In this document: positions 35,948 to 45,525 of the stretch, in pieces
How the letters are laid out: each line of letters begins with the position of its first letter
How positions within the stretch are numbered: the stretch's first letter is position 1
Assembly: GCF_000428885.1 (NCBI RefSeq)
Contig: NZ_AUAU01000019.1
Coordinates: forward strand, 1-64,000
Source: Geothrix fermentans DSM 14018
GTDB lineage: Bacteria > Acidobacteriota > Holophagae > Holophagales > Holophagaceae
Length of the DNA stretch: 64,000 nucleotides
Reading direction: 5' to 3'
The notes under the pieces: generated by a model
What the model was told of the DNA's origin: nothing
The model's database searches: none
The model's input: only the letters and a program-made list of their open reading frames with translations
Made by a program: the position numbers and the translations under genes

Positions 35948-37146
35948 GGTTTGGAATTCAGCGAGGATCCCAGGTACTTGACGCTGGTGGCGGTGTTCAG
36001 GAGGCCCGTGTAGGTGGGCAGCACCAGGTTCAGCACCTGGGCCCAGCGCACGACGGAGCCCTTGTCCACGTAGACGATGTCGCGGGCCTGGAGGGGGAAC
36101 CGGTCCGCCAGGATCATGGCGGTGGGGTTCTGGGCGTCCAGGTGGAAGACGTCCACGGCGTTGGTGGCGGCTCCCTGGCGGATCACGTAGATGGAGCGGG
36201 CGTCCGCGGTCTGGCCCTGGATGCCGCCCACGTCCTGGATGGCCTTGGCCAGGGAGAGGTTGCCGTGGAGGAGGGGGGTGGTCCCCGGCCTCACGAACTC
36301 GCCCATCATGTAGACGGGGGAATCCTGGAGGTTGGGCACGTGCAGGGAGTCCCCGTCCTGCAGGAGGATCTGGCCCACCCGGTTGCCCCGGGCCAGGAGG
36401 GCCTGGAAGTTCAGCCGCCAGGTCTGGTCGCCCCGGGAGAGGAGGATGCGGCTGTCATCGGCCGTGGGGAGGAAGCCCCCGGCGCGGTTCACGGCCTCGG
36501 TCAGGGTGAAGGGCACGTCCGTGACCGTGTAGACGCCGGCGTTGCGGACCTCGCCTCCCACGTAGACCTTCTGGGAGCGGTAGGCGATCACCTTCACGTC
36601 CACCTGGGGGTTCTGGAGCACCTTGGCCAGGAGGGAGGTGAGCTTGTCCCGGACCTGGGTGGCCGTGAGGCCCGCCACATGGAACTTGCCCACGTAGGGG
36701 AAGAAGAGGTCGCCCGCCTCGTCCACCACGTTGCCCGCGGCCGTGTCCTGCCGGTACTGCCCGAGGGGGAGGGTGATCTCCGGGTGGTCCCAGACCGTGA
36801 CGAGGAGGATGTCCTGGGGCCCCACGCGGTAGGGCGAGACGGCCTTCTCCAGGACGCCGGGGGCGGGACCGGCCTCGGGGGCCCGCCGCTCCTGCTCCTG
36901 GATGGCGGCAGTGTTCAGGGGCCGGAGGGTGACGTTGAGCCCGTCCATGTGGGTGGACCGGGTGTCGGAGGGATGGACGTTCATCTTCATGCCGGGCGCC
37001 CGGCAGGCCGCCAGGAGCAGGGTCGCGGCCAGGGCGAGCCAGCGCTTCGCTTGGGTGGCACGGTGTCCCGCGGGCGCCGTGTCCGGGCCGGTTCGAGGGC
37101 GGCTCCAGGCTGGAAACCGGGTCCCGCACGCGTCGGATGGGCACAT
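35944..37146 (-). CDS. wza: Outer-membrane polysaccharide export lipoprotein (Wza family)
   Basis: A 400-aa exporter with a lipoprotein signal ending LLLAAC, a poly_export domain (YRVGPQDILLVTVWDHPE) and tandem SLBB-type segments (VYVGGEVRNAGVYTV, VYMMGEFVRPGTTPL). A C-terminal amphipathic stretch would form the outer-membrane helical barrel. Wza octamers carry capsule or EPS across the periplasm and outer membrane. ATG 37146 is chosen because GGAGAG lies upstream at good spacing; it leaves a rather long n-region of about 34 residues before the hydrophobic core. First gene of the wza-wzb-wzc operon, divergent from a beta-helix gene. Confidence 0.92.
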   Translation of the reverse strand: MCPSDACGTRFPAWSRPRTGPDTAPAGHRATQAKRWLALAATLLLAACRAPGMKMNVHPSDTRSTHMDGLNVTLRPLNTAAIQEQERRAPEAGPAPGVLEKAVSPYRVGPQDILLVTVWDHPEITLPLGQYRQDTAAGNVVDEAGDLFFPYVGKFHVAGLTATQVRDKLTSLLAKVLQNPQVDVKVIAYRSQKVYVGGEVRNAGVYTVTDVPFTLTEAVNRAGGFLPTADDSRILLSRGDQTWRLNFQALLARGNRVGQILLQDGDSLHVPNLQDSPVYMMGEFVRPGTTPLLHGNLSLAKAIQDVGGIQGQTADARSIYVIRQGAATNAVDVFHLDAQNPTAMILADRFPLQARDIVYVDKGSVVRWAQVLNLVLPTYTGLLNTATSVKYLGSSLNSKP

Positions 37147-37203
37147 GGTACTCTCCGTGATGAAGGGACTAGATGTATCGCTATTTCCCACGAGCATGCA
37201 AGC

Positions 37204-37220
37204 AAAATAAGCATTATTTT
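37204..37220. promoter_or_regulatory. AT-rich palindrome in the wza / beta-helix divergent promoter region
   Basis: AAAATAA (37204-37210) and TTATTTT (37214-37220) form a perfect 7-bp inverted repeat with a GCA centre. It sits roughly midway in the 117 bp between the divergent starts at 37146 and 37264. A TATAAC hexamer follows at 37224-37229. The symmetry and location suit a dimeric repressor or activator site controlling both directions. Confidence 0.45.
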
Positions 37221-37263
37221 GACTATAACCAGATGCTAGCATTCGCCAGCCCCAGGACGCCGC

Positions 37264-38412
37264 ATGATCCGGTCACCCCTTCGCCCCAGTCCGCCCCGGG
37301 CCCCGCTCGGGTGGGCGGCGGCCGGGCTGGTCCTCCTGCAGGCCTGCGGGTCCGGCGGCTCCCCTGCGCCCTCCGCCCCCCCGCCGCCGGGACCCCCCGT
37401 GGCGAACTGCGCCCCCGCCCCCACCTCCACCCGGACCGTCAGCGTGAAGGACGCGCCCTACGGCGCCAAGGGCGACGGCCTCACCGATGACACCGCCGCC
37501 CTCCAGAAGGCCCTGGACGCCATGGTCGGCACCGGCGGCACGGTCTCGGTGCCCGCGGGGACCTACCTGGTGGACGCTGTCACCTCGCTGCATCTCAGAA
37601 GCGGCCAGACCCTCTCCCTGGCCTCAGGCGCGGTCCTGAAGGCCATCCCCAATGGCTCCTCCAACTACACCATCCTCCGCATCTCCGGTGTCTCGAACGT
37701 GAACGTGGTGGGAGGCACGCTGCTGGGCGACCGCGCCGCCCACACGGGCACCAGCGGCGAGCAGGGGATGGGGATGCGGATCACGGGAAGCGCCCAGCGC
37801 ATCGCCGTGGTGGGCGTCACCGCCCGGGAGTGCTGGGGGGACGGCTTCACCATCGGCGGGGCCAGCGACGTCACCCTCTGCAGCGTCACCGCGGACCACA
37901 ACCGCCGCCAGGGCCTGTCCATCACCAGCGGGAGCCGCATCGTCGTCAAGGACTCCACCTTCACCAACAGCCGGGGGACGATCCCCGAGGACGGCCTCGA
38001 CATCGAGCCCAACAGCGGCGAGACGGTGGACACCGTCCTCGTCACGGGCTGTGTCTTCTCGAACAATGCCGGGGACGGCGTCGAGAACGGCGTGCCCACC
38101 GCCTACACGGGCCTGGCCTTCATCCGCAACGTGGTGATCGAGGGCAACACCATGAGCGGCAACGGCGTGAACACGCTCCACTCGGGCCCCCGCAGCGGCA
38201 TCGAGGTGTCGAACACCAGCGGCCACATCCTCCGGAACAACGTCATCCAGGGCAACGCGGGCTATGGCATCTACCTGCGGGATGGGGTCACGGGCACCAC
38301 CGTAACCCGCAACACGGTGACCCAGAACACCCTGAACGGCATCCTCGAGTACCGCTCCTCGGGCAACACCATCACGGACAACACGCTCTCCGGCAACGGA
38401 GTCCCGCCATGA
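37264..38412 (+). CDS. Lipoprotein with right-handed beta-helix (pectate-lyase superfamily)
   Basis: A 382-aa lipoprotein (LVLLQACGSGG lipobox, then a Pro-rich linker) with the beta-helix domain seen twice at the left edge of the locus: YGAKGDGLTDDTAALQ, ECWGDGF, DHNRRQG, PEDGLDIEPN and Asn/Gly turn repeats to the end. A Gly-Glu-Gln-Gly segment replaces GEWGHG of the other two paralogues. It likely acts at the outer membrane on the exported uronate-containing polymer as a lyase, epimerase or binding protein; the activity is unassigned. AGGA lies 6 nt before the ATG. It is expressed divergently from wza, supporting co-regulation with export. Confidence 0.85.
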   Translation: MIRSPLRPSPPRAPLGWAAAGLVLLQACGSGGSPAPSAPPPPGPPVANCAPAPTSTRTVSVKDAPYGAKGDGLTDDTAALQKALDAMVGTGGTVSVPAGTYLVDAVTSLHLRSGQTLSLASGAVLKAIPNGSSNYTILRISGVSNVNVVGGTLLGDRAAHTGTSGEQGMGMRITGSAQRIAVVGVTARECWGDGFTIGGASDVTLCSVTADHNRRQGLSITSGSRIVVKDSTFTNSRGTIPEDGLDIEPNSGETVDTVLVTGCVFSNNAGDGVENGVPTAYTGLAFIRNVVIEGNTMSGNGVNTLHSGPRSGIEVSNTSGHILRNNVIQGNAGYGIYLRDGVTGTTVTRNTVTQNTLNGILEYRSSGNTITDNTLSGNGVPP

Positions 38413-38422
38413 GGAGGTCCCC

Positions 38423-39367
38423 TTGATCCAGGAGCTGGCCCACGAGGTGCCGCACCGTGCCGTCTCCGGGGCCTCGGCCGTCCTGGGGGGCGGGGGGAAC
38501 CTCGTGCGGTTCTGGGAGCTGCGGGGCCGGCCCGTGTTCGAGGCGCAGGGCGTGTGGTGGGGCCATCACCGGGGCCCCTTCTACACGAGCCTCCCCTTCC
38601 AGCTGCAGGTGGACATCGGTCCCGAGGAGGCCCGGGAGGTCCTCCAGGGGGCGCGGGTCTGGGGCCTGAGCTTCCCCTCCCCCCGGTCCGGTCTGCCGGG
38701 CGGACATTACGTCATCCGCCCCCAGGGCTACGACCTGGGCACCATATCCCGCAAGCAGCGCGGCCACGTGACCCGCGGGCTGGAGGACTGTGAGCTGCGG
38801 CTCCTCGACGCGGACGAGCTGCTGCGCCTGGGCCTGCCCCTGAACCGGGAGACCCTCACCCGGCAGATGCGGGAGGACGACACCTTCGAGGACCCGGCCA
38901 AGTGGAAGGCCTTCGTGAAGGCGGTGGCCCAGTGCCCCGGCATGGTCATCCACGGCGCCTTCGTGGACGGCCGGCTCGCCACCTACCTGATCTCCTGCAG
39001 GGACGGCCAGTGGCTGCACCTCATCTACAAGATGTCCACCCGGGCGGAGCAGGACCACTACCCCAACCATGCCCTGGACTTCTCCATCATCCGGGACGCC
39101 GCGGCGGATCCGGGCATCCGGTTCATCGGGAACGGGATGACCTCCATCCTGCCCAACGAGGGGCTGGACCGGTACAAGCGCCAGCTCGGCTACCAGCTGG
39201 AGCCCCACAACTTGAGCATCCACATCCACCCCTGGCTGGGCCCCCTGCTGAACACCGGGACGGCGCTGGCCTGGGCCCGGAAAGCCCAGGATCTGTTCCC
39301 GGACAACGCGCGCCTCGGCTACTACTCGAGGATCCTCGAAGGGGCCCGCCTAAGCCGGCTGCCCTGA
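38423..39367 (+). CDS. FemAB/GNAT-like acyltransferase
   Basis: A 314-aa protein with a FemAB-like GNAT domain in its second half: MVIHGAFVDGRLATYLISC, LIYKMSTRAEQDHYPNHALDF and GNGMTSILPNEGLDRYKRQLGY. Such enzymes transfer amino acids (from aminoacyl-tRNA) or acyl groups to amines of peptidoglycan or polysaccharide precursors. Within this locus it could be the final acceptor-side transferase. The start is TTG at 38423: GAGGAGG lies 5 nt upstream and no in-frame ATG gives a comparable site. It begins 10 nt after the beta-helix stop and is probably co-transcribed with it. Confidence 0.65.
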   Translation: MIQELAHEVPHRAVSGASAVLGGGGNLVRFWELRGRPVFEAQGVWWGHHRGPFYTSLPFQLQVDIGPEEAREVLQGARVWGLSFPSPRSGLPGGHYVIRPQGYDLGTISRKQRGHVTRGLEDCELRLLDADELLRLGLPLNRETLTRQMREDDTFEDPAKWKAFVKAVAQCPGMVIHGAFVDGRLATYLISCRDGQWLHLIYKMSTRAEQDHYPNHALDFSIIRDAAADPGIRFIGNGMTSILPNEGLDRYKRQLGYQLEPHNLSIHIHPWLGPLLNTGTALAWARKAQDLFPDNARLGYYSRILEGARLSRLP

Positions 39368-39469
39368 GGCCGGTTGCCGCTAGACTGGGGCCCATCCACC
39401 CCGCCGCCCCTGCCCCGCCCGCGCCTCTGCGCCGAGGCTTCCGCGTCCCCGGGGCGGCGGGAGGGGCGC

Positions 39470-41404
39470 ATGGCATTCCGATGGATCCTGGGTGTGGTGG
39501 CGGCGCTGCTGGCGGCCGGGGGCGGCCTCCGGGCCCAGGGGACCCTCCCGGACGAGCGGCCCGCGGACTTCAAGGTGGCCTCCGGGAGCTGGGACCACGT
39601 GCGCCGCGAGGTGATGATCCCCATGCGGGACGGGGTGAAGCTGAAGACCATCATCCTCGTGCCGAAGGGCGCCAGGGACGCCCCGATCCTGCTGACGCGG
39701 ACGCCCTACAACGCCGCCGAGCAGACGGGCCATGCGGCCAGTCCCCGCCTGGGCGCCGTGCTCCAGGGCTACGACAATGTGGCCGACCTCATCGTCGAGG
39801 GCGGCTACATCCGCGTGATCCAGGACATCCGCGGGAAGTACGGCTCCGAGGGCGGCTACGTCATGAACCGGCCCCTGCGGGGCCCCCTCAACCCCAGCGC
39901 CGTGGACCACAGCACGGACACCTGGGACACCCTCGACTGGCTGGTGAAGCATGTGCCCGAGAGCAACGGCCGCGTGGGCATCCTGGGCATCTCCTACGAC
40001 GGCTTCCTGCCCCTCATGGCCCTGGCGGATCCGCACCCGGCCCTGAAGGCGGCGGTGCCCATGAACCCCATGGTGGACGGCTGGCGGGGGGACGACTGGT
40101 TCCACCACGGGGCCTTCCGGGCCCAGAACCTGAGCTACATCTACGAGCAGCAGGCCACCCGGGCCAACGAGGCCAAGTGGTGGACGGGCTTCCACGACGA
40201 CTACGACCTGTTCCTCAAGGCGGGCTCCACCGGGACCCTGGCGGCCAGCCGGGGCATGGAGCAGCTGGGCTTCTGGCGCAAGATCACCGAACACCCCGCC
40301 TACGACGCCTTTTGGCGGGAGCAGGCCATGGACAAGATCCTCGCCGGCCGGGCCGGGAAGGGGCCGCTGAAGGTGCCCACGCTGCTGGTGCACAGCCTCT
40401 ACGACGCCGAGGACATCTACGGCGCCCTGGCGGTGTGGAGGGCCCTGAAGCCCAAGGACACCGGGGGCGACCGCCTGTTCCTGGCCATGGGCCCCTGGAG
40501 CCACGGCGGCGAGATCGGCGAGGGCAGCTCCCTCGGGCCCCTGCGCTTCGGCCAGGACACGGCCCTGCAGTTCCGCCGCGAGATCCTGAAGCCCTTCCTC
40601 GACCAGCACCTGAAGGGGGCCGCCAAGGCCGACCTGCCACCGGTGAGCGCCTTCGAGACGGGCACCAACACCTGGAAGAGGCTCCCGGCCTGGCCCCTGG
40701 CCGGGGAGGGTTCGGCCGTCCGCGCCACACCCTTCTACCTGGGGGCGGGACTGACGGTGTCCACCGCCGCTCCCATGGCCGGAGGAGCGCCCTTCGAGGA
40801 GTACGTCTCGGATCCGGCCAAGCCCGTGCCCTTCCGCGCCCGGCCCATCCAGGCCGTGGGCTACGACGCCGCCCACACCTGGCCCCAGTGGCTCACGGAC
40901 GACCAGCGCGAGGCCTCGGGCCGCACGGACGTGCTGGCCTTCGTCTCCGAGCCCCTGAAGGAGCCCCTGCGCATCGCCGGCGAGCCCGTGGCGAACCTGG
41001 TGGCCTCCACCTCGGGCACGGACTCGGACTGGGTGGTGAAGGTCATCGATGTCTACCCCGACGAGGTGTCGGCCCAGCCCGCCATGGGCGGTTACCAGCT
41101 CATGGTCTCCGCGGACATCTTCCGGGGCCGCTACCGCGAGAGCGTGGAGACGCCCCGGGCGCTCAAGCCCGGCGAGCCCCTGGTCTACCGCTTCGCCCTG
41201 CCCGCCGCCAACCACGTCTTCCTGCCGGGCCACCGCGTGATGGTGCAGGTGCAGTCCACCTGGTTCCCCCTCTACGAGCGCAACCCCCAGACCTTCGTGC
41301 CCAACATCTTCTTCGCGCGGCCCGGGGACTACCGGAAGGCCACCCAGCGCATCTACCATGCGCCGGGGCAGGCCAGCTTCGTGGAGCTGCCGGTGGTGCC
41401 CTAG
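39470..41404 (+). CDS. CocE/NonD-family alpha-amino-acid ester hydrolase, secreted
   Basis: A 644-aa enzyme with a signal peptide (to about residue 23), an alpha/beta-hydrolase domain and a C-terminal jelly-roll. Ser175 in GISYDGF, Asp312 in YDAED and His345 in GPWSHGG form the catalytic triad. Asp208 in GDDWFHHGAF plus Glu314 and Asp315 reproduce the carboxylate cluster by which alpha-amino-acid ester hydrolases bind the substrate's free amino group. The enzyme should cleave or transfer alpha-aminoacyl esters in the periplasm. It may be an independent catabolic enzyme; its nearness to an aminoacyl-transferring polysaccharide locus is noteworthy. The start is placed at the signal peptide Met with GGAGG upstream. 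Confidence 0.85.
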   Translation: MAFRWILGVVAALLAAGGGLRAQGTLPDERPADFKVASGSWDHVRREVMIPMRDGVKLKTIILVPKGARDAPILLTRTPYNAAEQTGHAASPRLGAVLQGYDNVADLIVEGGYIRVIQDIRGKYGSEGGYVMNRPLRGPLNPSAVDHSTDTWDTLDWLVKHVPESNGRVGILGISYDGFLPLMALADPHPALKAAVPMNPMVDGWRGDDWFHHGAFRAQNLSYIYEQQATRANEAKWWTGFHDDYDLFLKAGSTGTLAASRGMEQLGFWRKITEHPAYDAFWREQAMDKILAGRAGKGPLKVPTLLVHSLYDAEDIYGALAVWRALKPKDTGGDRLFLAMGPWSHGGEIGEGSSLGPLRFGQDTALQFRREILKPFLDQHLKGAAKADLPPVSAFETGTNTWKRLPAWPLAGEGSAVRATPFYLGAGLTVSTAAPMAGGAPFEEYVSDPAKPVPFRARPIQAVGYDAAHTWPQWLTDDQREASGRTDVLAFVSEPLKEPLRIAGEPVANLVASTSGTDSDWVVKVIDVYPDEVSAQPAMGGYQLMVSADIFRGRYRESVETPRALKPGEPLVYRFALPAANHVFLPGHRVMVQVQSTWFPLYERNPQTFVPNIFFARPGDYRKATQRIYHAPGQASFVELPVVP

Positions 41405-41464
41405 AGAGCGCCGCCGAGGTCTCGCAGATGGTAGGTTGATGGCCATCCCTCCCGGAGATCAGAG

Positions 41465-41956
41465 ATGAGACCCACCTTCGCACCCGTCCTCTCCGCGGCC
41501 GCCCTGGTCCTGTCCATGGGCTGCACGGAGCCCGCCTTCACCCCTGCGAAGGCGCGGGTGGGCATGACCGAGGAGCAGGTGGTCGCGGTCCTGGGCCGGC
41601 CGACGGCCACCGTCGTCCAGGGGGGCGTCACCTTCCTGGAATACGAGACCTACGACCAGGACCGCTGGTTCAGCTCCGGCCGCAAGGAGAACGTGCAGGT
41701 CTTCGTGGTGCGGCTCACCGGCGGCAAGGTCGATGCGGTGGGGAAGAAGGGGGACCTCGAGGACCCCAAGGCGCCCGCGACCCGGATCGAGGGCTACCGG
41801 AAGCCCGGCGCCGAGACGGCTGCGGCGGGCGGGGCGCCCTTCGATCTGCGGGCCGAGCTGGAGAAGCTCGAGAAGATGAAGCGGGACGGCCTGATCAGCG
41901 AGGCCGAGTTCAGGGACCTCCGGCAGCACGCCCTGGACAAGGCGAAGTCCCAGTAG
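41465..41956 (+). CDS. SmpA/OmlA-like lipoprotein with C-terminal SHOCT domain
   Basis: A 163-aa lipoprotein: LSMGC lipobox, then a SmpA/OmlA (BamE-like) fold suggested by VGMTEEQVVAVLGRPT near residue 33, and a C-terminal SHOCT segment LEKLEKMKRDGLISEAEFRDL. SHOCT domains are short oligomerisation helices. The BamE-like half hints at a role in the outer-membrane assembly environment, but no specific function is assignable. GGAG at 7 nt supports the ATG. Confidence 0.75.
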   Translation: MRPTFAPVLSAAALVLSMGCTEPAFTPAKARVGMTEEQVVAVLGRPTATVVQGGVTFLEYETYDQDRWFSSGRKENVQVFVVRLTGGKVDAVGKKGDLEDPKAPATRIEGYRKPGAETAAAGGAPFDLRAELEKLEKMKRDGLISEAEFRDLRQHALDKAKSQ

Positions 41957-41962
41957 GGACGC

Positions 41963-42673
41963 CTAGCGCAGGGCTCGAAGCAGCTCCTCCACGAAGGCCG
42001 GCACCAGGTCCGTGGCGCGGCCGGCGCGGTGCTCCTGGAAGGCGTCCACCACGCGGCTGGGCTCGAGGTTGAGCTCCACCGTGCGGGCCTCCGGCCCCAC
42101 GGCCCCCACGAAGCCGGCGGCGGGGTACACGTGGCCGCTGGTGCCGATGGCGGCGAAGAGCGCGCAGCGCTCCAGCGCGTCGAAGATGCGGTCCATGCCG
42201 AGGGGTACCTCGCCGAACCAGACGATGTGGGGCCGGATCCGGCCCCGCCCGCAAACCGGGCAGCGGCTGTCGGCATCCATGTCGCCAGGCCATGGCAGCA
42301 CGGTGCGGCAGCCCAGGCAGCGGGCCTTCAGCAGCTCGCCGTGCATGTGCAGCAGGTTTTGCGAGCCGGCCCGGTCGTGGAGGTCGTCCACGTTCTGGGT
42401 CACCAGCAGCACCTGGCCGGGCCACTCCCGCTCCAGCCGGGCGAGGGCCAGGTGGGCGGCATTGGGCTGGACGGCCGGAAGGCCCCGCCGCCGCTCGTTG
42501 TAGAAGCGGTAGACCAGGGCAGGGTTGCGCTGGAAGGCCTCGGGTGTGGCCACGTCCTCCACCCGGTGGTTCTCCCAGAGCCCGTCCGCGTCGCGGAAGG
42601 TGCGCACCCCGCTTTCCGCGGAGATCCCCGCGCCGGTGAGGATCACGATGGAGGCATCGCGGGGGAGGGCCAT
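41963..42673 (-). CDS. cobB: Sir2-family NAD-dependent protein deacylase (CobB-like)
   Basis: A 236-aa sirtuin. It shows [18 protein letters not shown] (NAD site), [12 protein letters not shown], the catalytic His in [11 protein letters not shown] and a zinc module with two Cys pairs (CLGC, CPVC). PHIVWFGE and [10 protein letters not shown] follow. Tyr and Arg of the desuccinylase-type pocket are not clearly present, so general deacylase activity is assumed. It removes acyl groups from lysine with NAD+. The ATG at 42673 follows a GGAG-like purine tract on the coding strand weakly; family length agrees. Confidence 0.9.
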   Translation of the reverse strand: MALPRDASIVILTGAGISAESGVRTFRDADGLWENHRVEDVATPEAFQRNPALVYRFYNERRRGLPAVQPNAAHLALARLEREWPGQVLLVTQNVDDLHDRAGSQNLLHMHGELLKARCLGCRTVLPWPGDMDADSRCPVCGRGRIRPHIVWFGEVPLGMDRIFDALERCALFAAIGTSGHVYPAAGFVGAVGPEARTVELNLEPSRVVDAFQEHRAGRATDLVPAFVEELLRALR

Positions 42674-42690
42674 CGGGGACTCCGGATCTC

Positions 42691-44325
42691 CTATCGTGCG
42701 AGATCCAGCACCCGGCCGTCCACGGCGCCCGGTGTCAGGCCCAGTTCGCGGGCCAGGGTGGGGGCCAGGTCCACGGTGCGGACGGGATCGGGGCGCTCGC
42801 CGGCCTTCCAGGGGCCCCAGAAGATGAGGGGCACGCGCCGGTCGTAGGCGTAGGGGGTGCCGTGGCCCGTGGGCCAGTCCGTGGGCGGCACGCCGAAGAC
42901 CACCCAGGGCTTGAAGGCCACGAGGACATCGCCGCTGCGCTCCGCCCGGAAGCTGCGGCGCAGGAGGACGCGCAGGCTGCTGTCCCGGGGGCTGCCCGTG
43001 GCGGTGGGGTCCGTGGCCGCCAGTTCCTCGGCGGTGAAGGCGTCGGCCACCTCGGGCCGGGCCCGCAGCCAAGCCTGGATGCGCGCCACCACGGCTTTCC
43101 GGTCGAGACCCGCGGCCTTCACGGCCGCCTCGCGCAGGTAGAGGTCGTTGGGCTCCGGGGCCTCCTGGACGAGGTCCGCCTCCACCTTGAAGGCGGTCTT
43201 CAGTTCGGCCCGCAGCTCCGCGAGGAACGCCGCCGGGCTCAGGCGCCGGGCCGGGAAGCCGTTCTCGGCCAGGGCCTCGGGCAGGTCCATGCCGCCGTGG
43301 TCCGCGCTGAGGACCACCCAGGCGCCGGGGTCGCGGCGGCGGGCGGCCTCCAGCAGCCTTCCCAGGGTGCGGTCCAGGCGGTGGATCTGGTCGCGCATCT
43401 CCGTGCCCAGGGTGCCGTAGCCATGGCCGATGTAGTCCGTGGCGGAGAAGCTCACGGCCAGCAGGTCCGTGGCGGGCCCCCGGCCCAGCTGCTCGCCCTC
43501 CAGCAGGGCCTCGGCGGCCTCCAGGGTGACCTCGTCCAGGAAGGGCGACTTGCGGAAGCGGGCCTCGAAGCCCTTGTCCAGGGGCATGCCCGCCCCCTGG
43601 ATGAGGCGCGGCAGGGCGCCGTTGCGGATGACCTGGCCCGGGAAGGTCCAGCTGGCCGTGCGGCCCTCGGGCGTCGAAGGCTCCTTCGTCCACAGCCAGC
43701 TCCGCGTGGCGAAGCGTTCCGTCAGGCCCGCGTCGAAGCGGACCAGCCACTCGGGGAGGCGGGCCGCGTAGGCGGAGGAGCTGGTGAAGCCCGCCGCGCC
43801 CGTGAACCAGAAGGCGCCCGTGGGCTTGCGTCCGGCCATGAGGATGGCCGCCCGGTCCTTGCCCGAGACCGTGAAGGCCCGGCTTCCGGGCACCTGGGCC
43901 TGGAGCCAGTCGCCGAGGCCGTCGCCCAGGAAGCGGGCATTGGAGGCGCTGGCCTGGTCCCGGGCGTGCAGGGCCTTGGCGCCGGGGTCCTCCACGCAAT
44001 AGACGAAGCGGTCCGCGGCGCGGTCGAACCAGCGGTTCTCCACGATGCCCGTGTGGGCGGGGAAGCGGCCCGAGAGCAGCACGGAATGGCCCGGACCGGT
44101 CTCCGTGAACCCGTGGTCGTGGTAGGCCTCGGTGAAGGAGGCGCCCTCCCGGCGCAGGCGGGCCAGGCCGCCCGTCAGCTCGGGGCCGTAAGTCTGCATC
44201 AGCTCCGCCGAGAGCTGGTCCACGGAGACCACCACCACCAGCCGGGGCCGGGGCGGGGCCGCCGCGAGGCCGAGGGCCGCCAGGAGCAGGGCGGGGAGGA
44301 GGGGCCGCAGGGCGGGGCGGGCCAT
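42691..44325 (-). CDS. PafA-like alkaline phosphatase, periplasmic
   Basis: A 544-aa enzyme of the alkaline phosphatase superfamily with a signal peptide (to about residue 23). Metal and catalytic features follow the PafA pattern: SVDQLSAE, nucleophile Thr76 in TETGPGHS, Asn97 in GIVENRW, and the Lys156-Asp-Arg158 triplet in [17 protein letters not shown] and SADHGGMD provide further zinc ligands. PafA enzymes release phosphate from many monoesters in the periplasm without being phosphate-inhibited. The ATG overlaps the preceding barrel gene's stop (TGATG), so the two form an operon. Confidence 0.87.
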   Translation of the reverse strand: MARPALRPLLPALLLAALGLAAAPPRPRLVVVVSVDQLSAELMQTYGPELTGGLARLRREGASFTEAYHDHGFTETGPGHSVLLSGRFPAHTGIVENRWFDRAADRFVYCVEDPGAKALHARDQASASNARFLGDGLGDWLQAQVPGSRAFTVSGKDRAAILMAGRKPTGAFWFTGAAGFTSSSAYAARLPEWLVRFDAGLTERFATRSWLWTKEPSTPEGRTASWTFPGQVIRNGALPRLIQGAGMPLDKGFEARFRKSPFLDEVTLEAAEALLEGEQLGRGPATDLLAVSFSATDYIGHGYGTLGTEMRDQIHRLDRTLGRLLEAARRRDPGAWVVLSADHGGMDLPEALAENGFPARRLSPAAFLAELRAELKTAFKVEADLVQEAPEPNDLYLREAAVKAAGLDRKAVVARIQAWLRARPEVADAFTAEELAATDPTATGSPRDSSLRVLLRRSFRAERSGDVLVAFKPWVVFGVPPTDWPTGHGTPYAYDRRVPLIFWGPWKAGERPDPVRTVDLAPTLARELGLTPGAVDGRVLDLAR

Positions 44326-44969
44326 CAGAAGGTCACGCCCACGCCGAAGGTCCAGAGGCGCTCGAACTCCTGGCCGCTGCCCTGGGCGTTGAAGTAGGCG
44401 GCCAGGTCCGAGGCGCTGCGGAGCTCCACGGGCCGGTCCTTGCTGGTGGGCTGCTGGTAGCTGGCGGCCAGGTAGGGGTGGACCGCCACGCTGGGGATGC
44501 GCCAGCGGGCGCCCACCCGCAGCCAGGTGCGGCTCAGGTCCTTGGCGCTCGAAGCGCCCGCCGTGTCCACGGTGTAGCGCTGGAGGCGCTGGATGAGGCC
44601 GATCTCGCCGGCGATCCCCACGAAGGGCACCCAGACCTGGGCGTTGAGCCCCAGACCCAGACCCTGCTGCTTCAGCCTCGTGCCCTGGGTGGTGGCGCCG
44701 TTGGCCAGGCTGCCATCCGCCGTGAACTGGGAGTATTCGAGGCCGGTCTCCAGCTTCAGGAGGGGGCCCACCTGGAAGATCTGGCGGTTCACGGTGGCGA
44801 TGAAGCCCTTCCCCGTGTCGAAGTCCCCGGCCGCCAGCTGACCCGTGCCGCTGATCAGGGTCTGGGGCAGGTTCTGGCCCGTGGGCCGGGGCACTTCCAG
44901 GCGCAGGTCCCACTGCGCGGAGAGCGGCAGGGCGGCGGCGAGCAGGGCGGGCAGGACGGCAAGGCGCAT
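44325..44969 (-). CDS. Small outer-membrane beta-barrel protein
   Basis: A 214-aa secreted protein: signal peptide [19 protein letters not shown], then alternating amphipathic strands ([51 protein letters not shown]) and a terminal aromatic Phe (FGVGVTF), as expected for a barrel of about eight to ten strands inserted by BAM. No family-specific function is recognised. It is co-transcribed with the PafA-like phosphatase. Confidence 0.7.
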   Translation of the reverse strand: MRLAVLPALLAAALPLSAQWDLRLEVPRPTGQNLPQTLISGTGQLAAGDFDTGKGFIATVNRQIFQVGPLLKLETGLEYSQFTADGSLANGATTQGTRLKQQGLGLGLNAQVWVPFVGIAGEIGLIQRLQRYTVDTAGASSAKDLSRTWLRVGARWRIPSVAVHPYLAASYQQPTSKDRPVELRSASDLAAYFNAQGSGQEFERLWTFGVGVTF

Positions 44970-44991
44970 CGGGGCTCCGGTGAAACCCCGA

Positions 44992-45525
44992 TCATACCGG
45001 CCGCAGGCGCCAGGCCCCCAGCGGCGTGTAACTTCCATGGGGCCCGCTCTCGAAGAGCACCAGGCGATCCGCCGCGAAAGCCGCGGGGGCGGGATCCGCC
45101 AGGCCCGCCAGGGAAAGGGGCTGGCGCAGCCGGGCCAGGGTGAGGTGGGCGCGGAAGGGCCTGGCGTCGAAGACCTCGCCCGCGGCGGCCAGGGCCCGGC
45201 GGAGGTCTCCGGCGAGAGCCTCGAGGGCCGGAGAGGGTTCAAGGCCCAGCCAGAGCACCCGGGCCCTGCCGCGCTCCGGGAATCCACCCAGCCTCGCGGT
45301 CCTCAGGGTGAAGGTCCGGTGCCGGTCCGCAACGGCGGCGGCGATGCCTTCCAGGACGGGCAGGGCCTCCGCCGGCCGCTCGCCCAGGAAGGCCAGCGTC
45401 ACGTGCAGCCCCTCGGGCCTCGCCCAGCGCGCCGGGGGCAGGGCCGGCCGCCAGAGGCCCAGGGCCTCCCGCAGCTCCGGCGGCAGGGGGAGGGCGAAGA
45501 AGAGCCTCAGCGCCCGTTCCGCCAC
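44992..45525 (-). CDS. thpR: RNA 2',3'-cyclic phosphodiesterase (ThpR/LigT)
   Basis: A 177-aa 2H phosphoesterase with both HxTx motifs: HVTLAFLG (near residue 41) and HLTLARL (near residue 130). LRLFFALPLP is the usual start of ThpR. It opens 2',3'-cyclic phosphate ends of RNA. The start codon is GTG and lies inside the last 19 nt of the redoxin gene; no downstream in-frame Met exists before the conserved N-terminus, so the GTG is accepted even without an evident Shine-Dalgarno. Confidence 0.85.
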   Translation of the reverse strand: MAERALRLFFALPLPPELREALGLWRPALPPARWARPEGLHVTLAFLGERPAEALPVLEGIAAAVADRHRTFTLRTARLGGFPERGRARVLWLGLEPSPALEALAGDLRRALAAAGEVFDARPFRAHLTLARLRQPLSLAGLADPAPAAFAADRLVLFESGPHGSYTPLGAWRLRPV

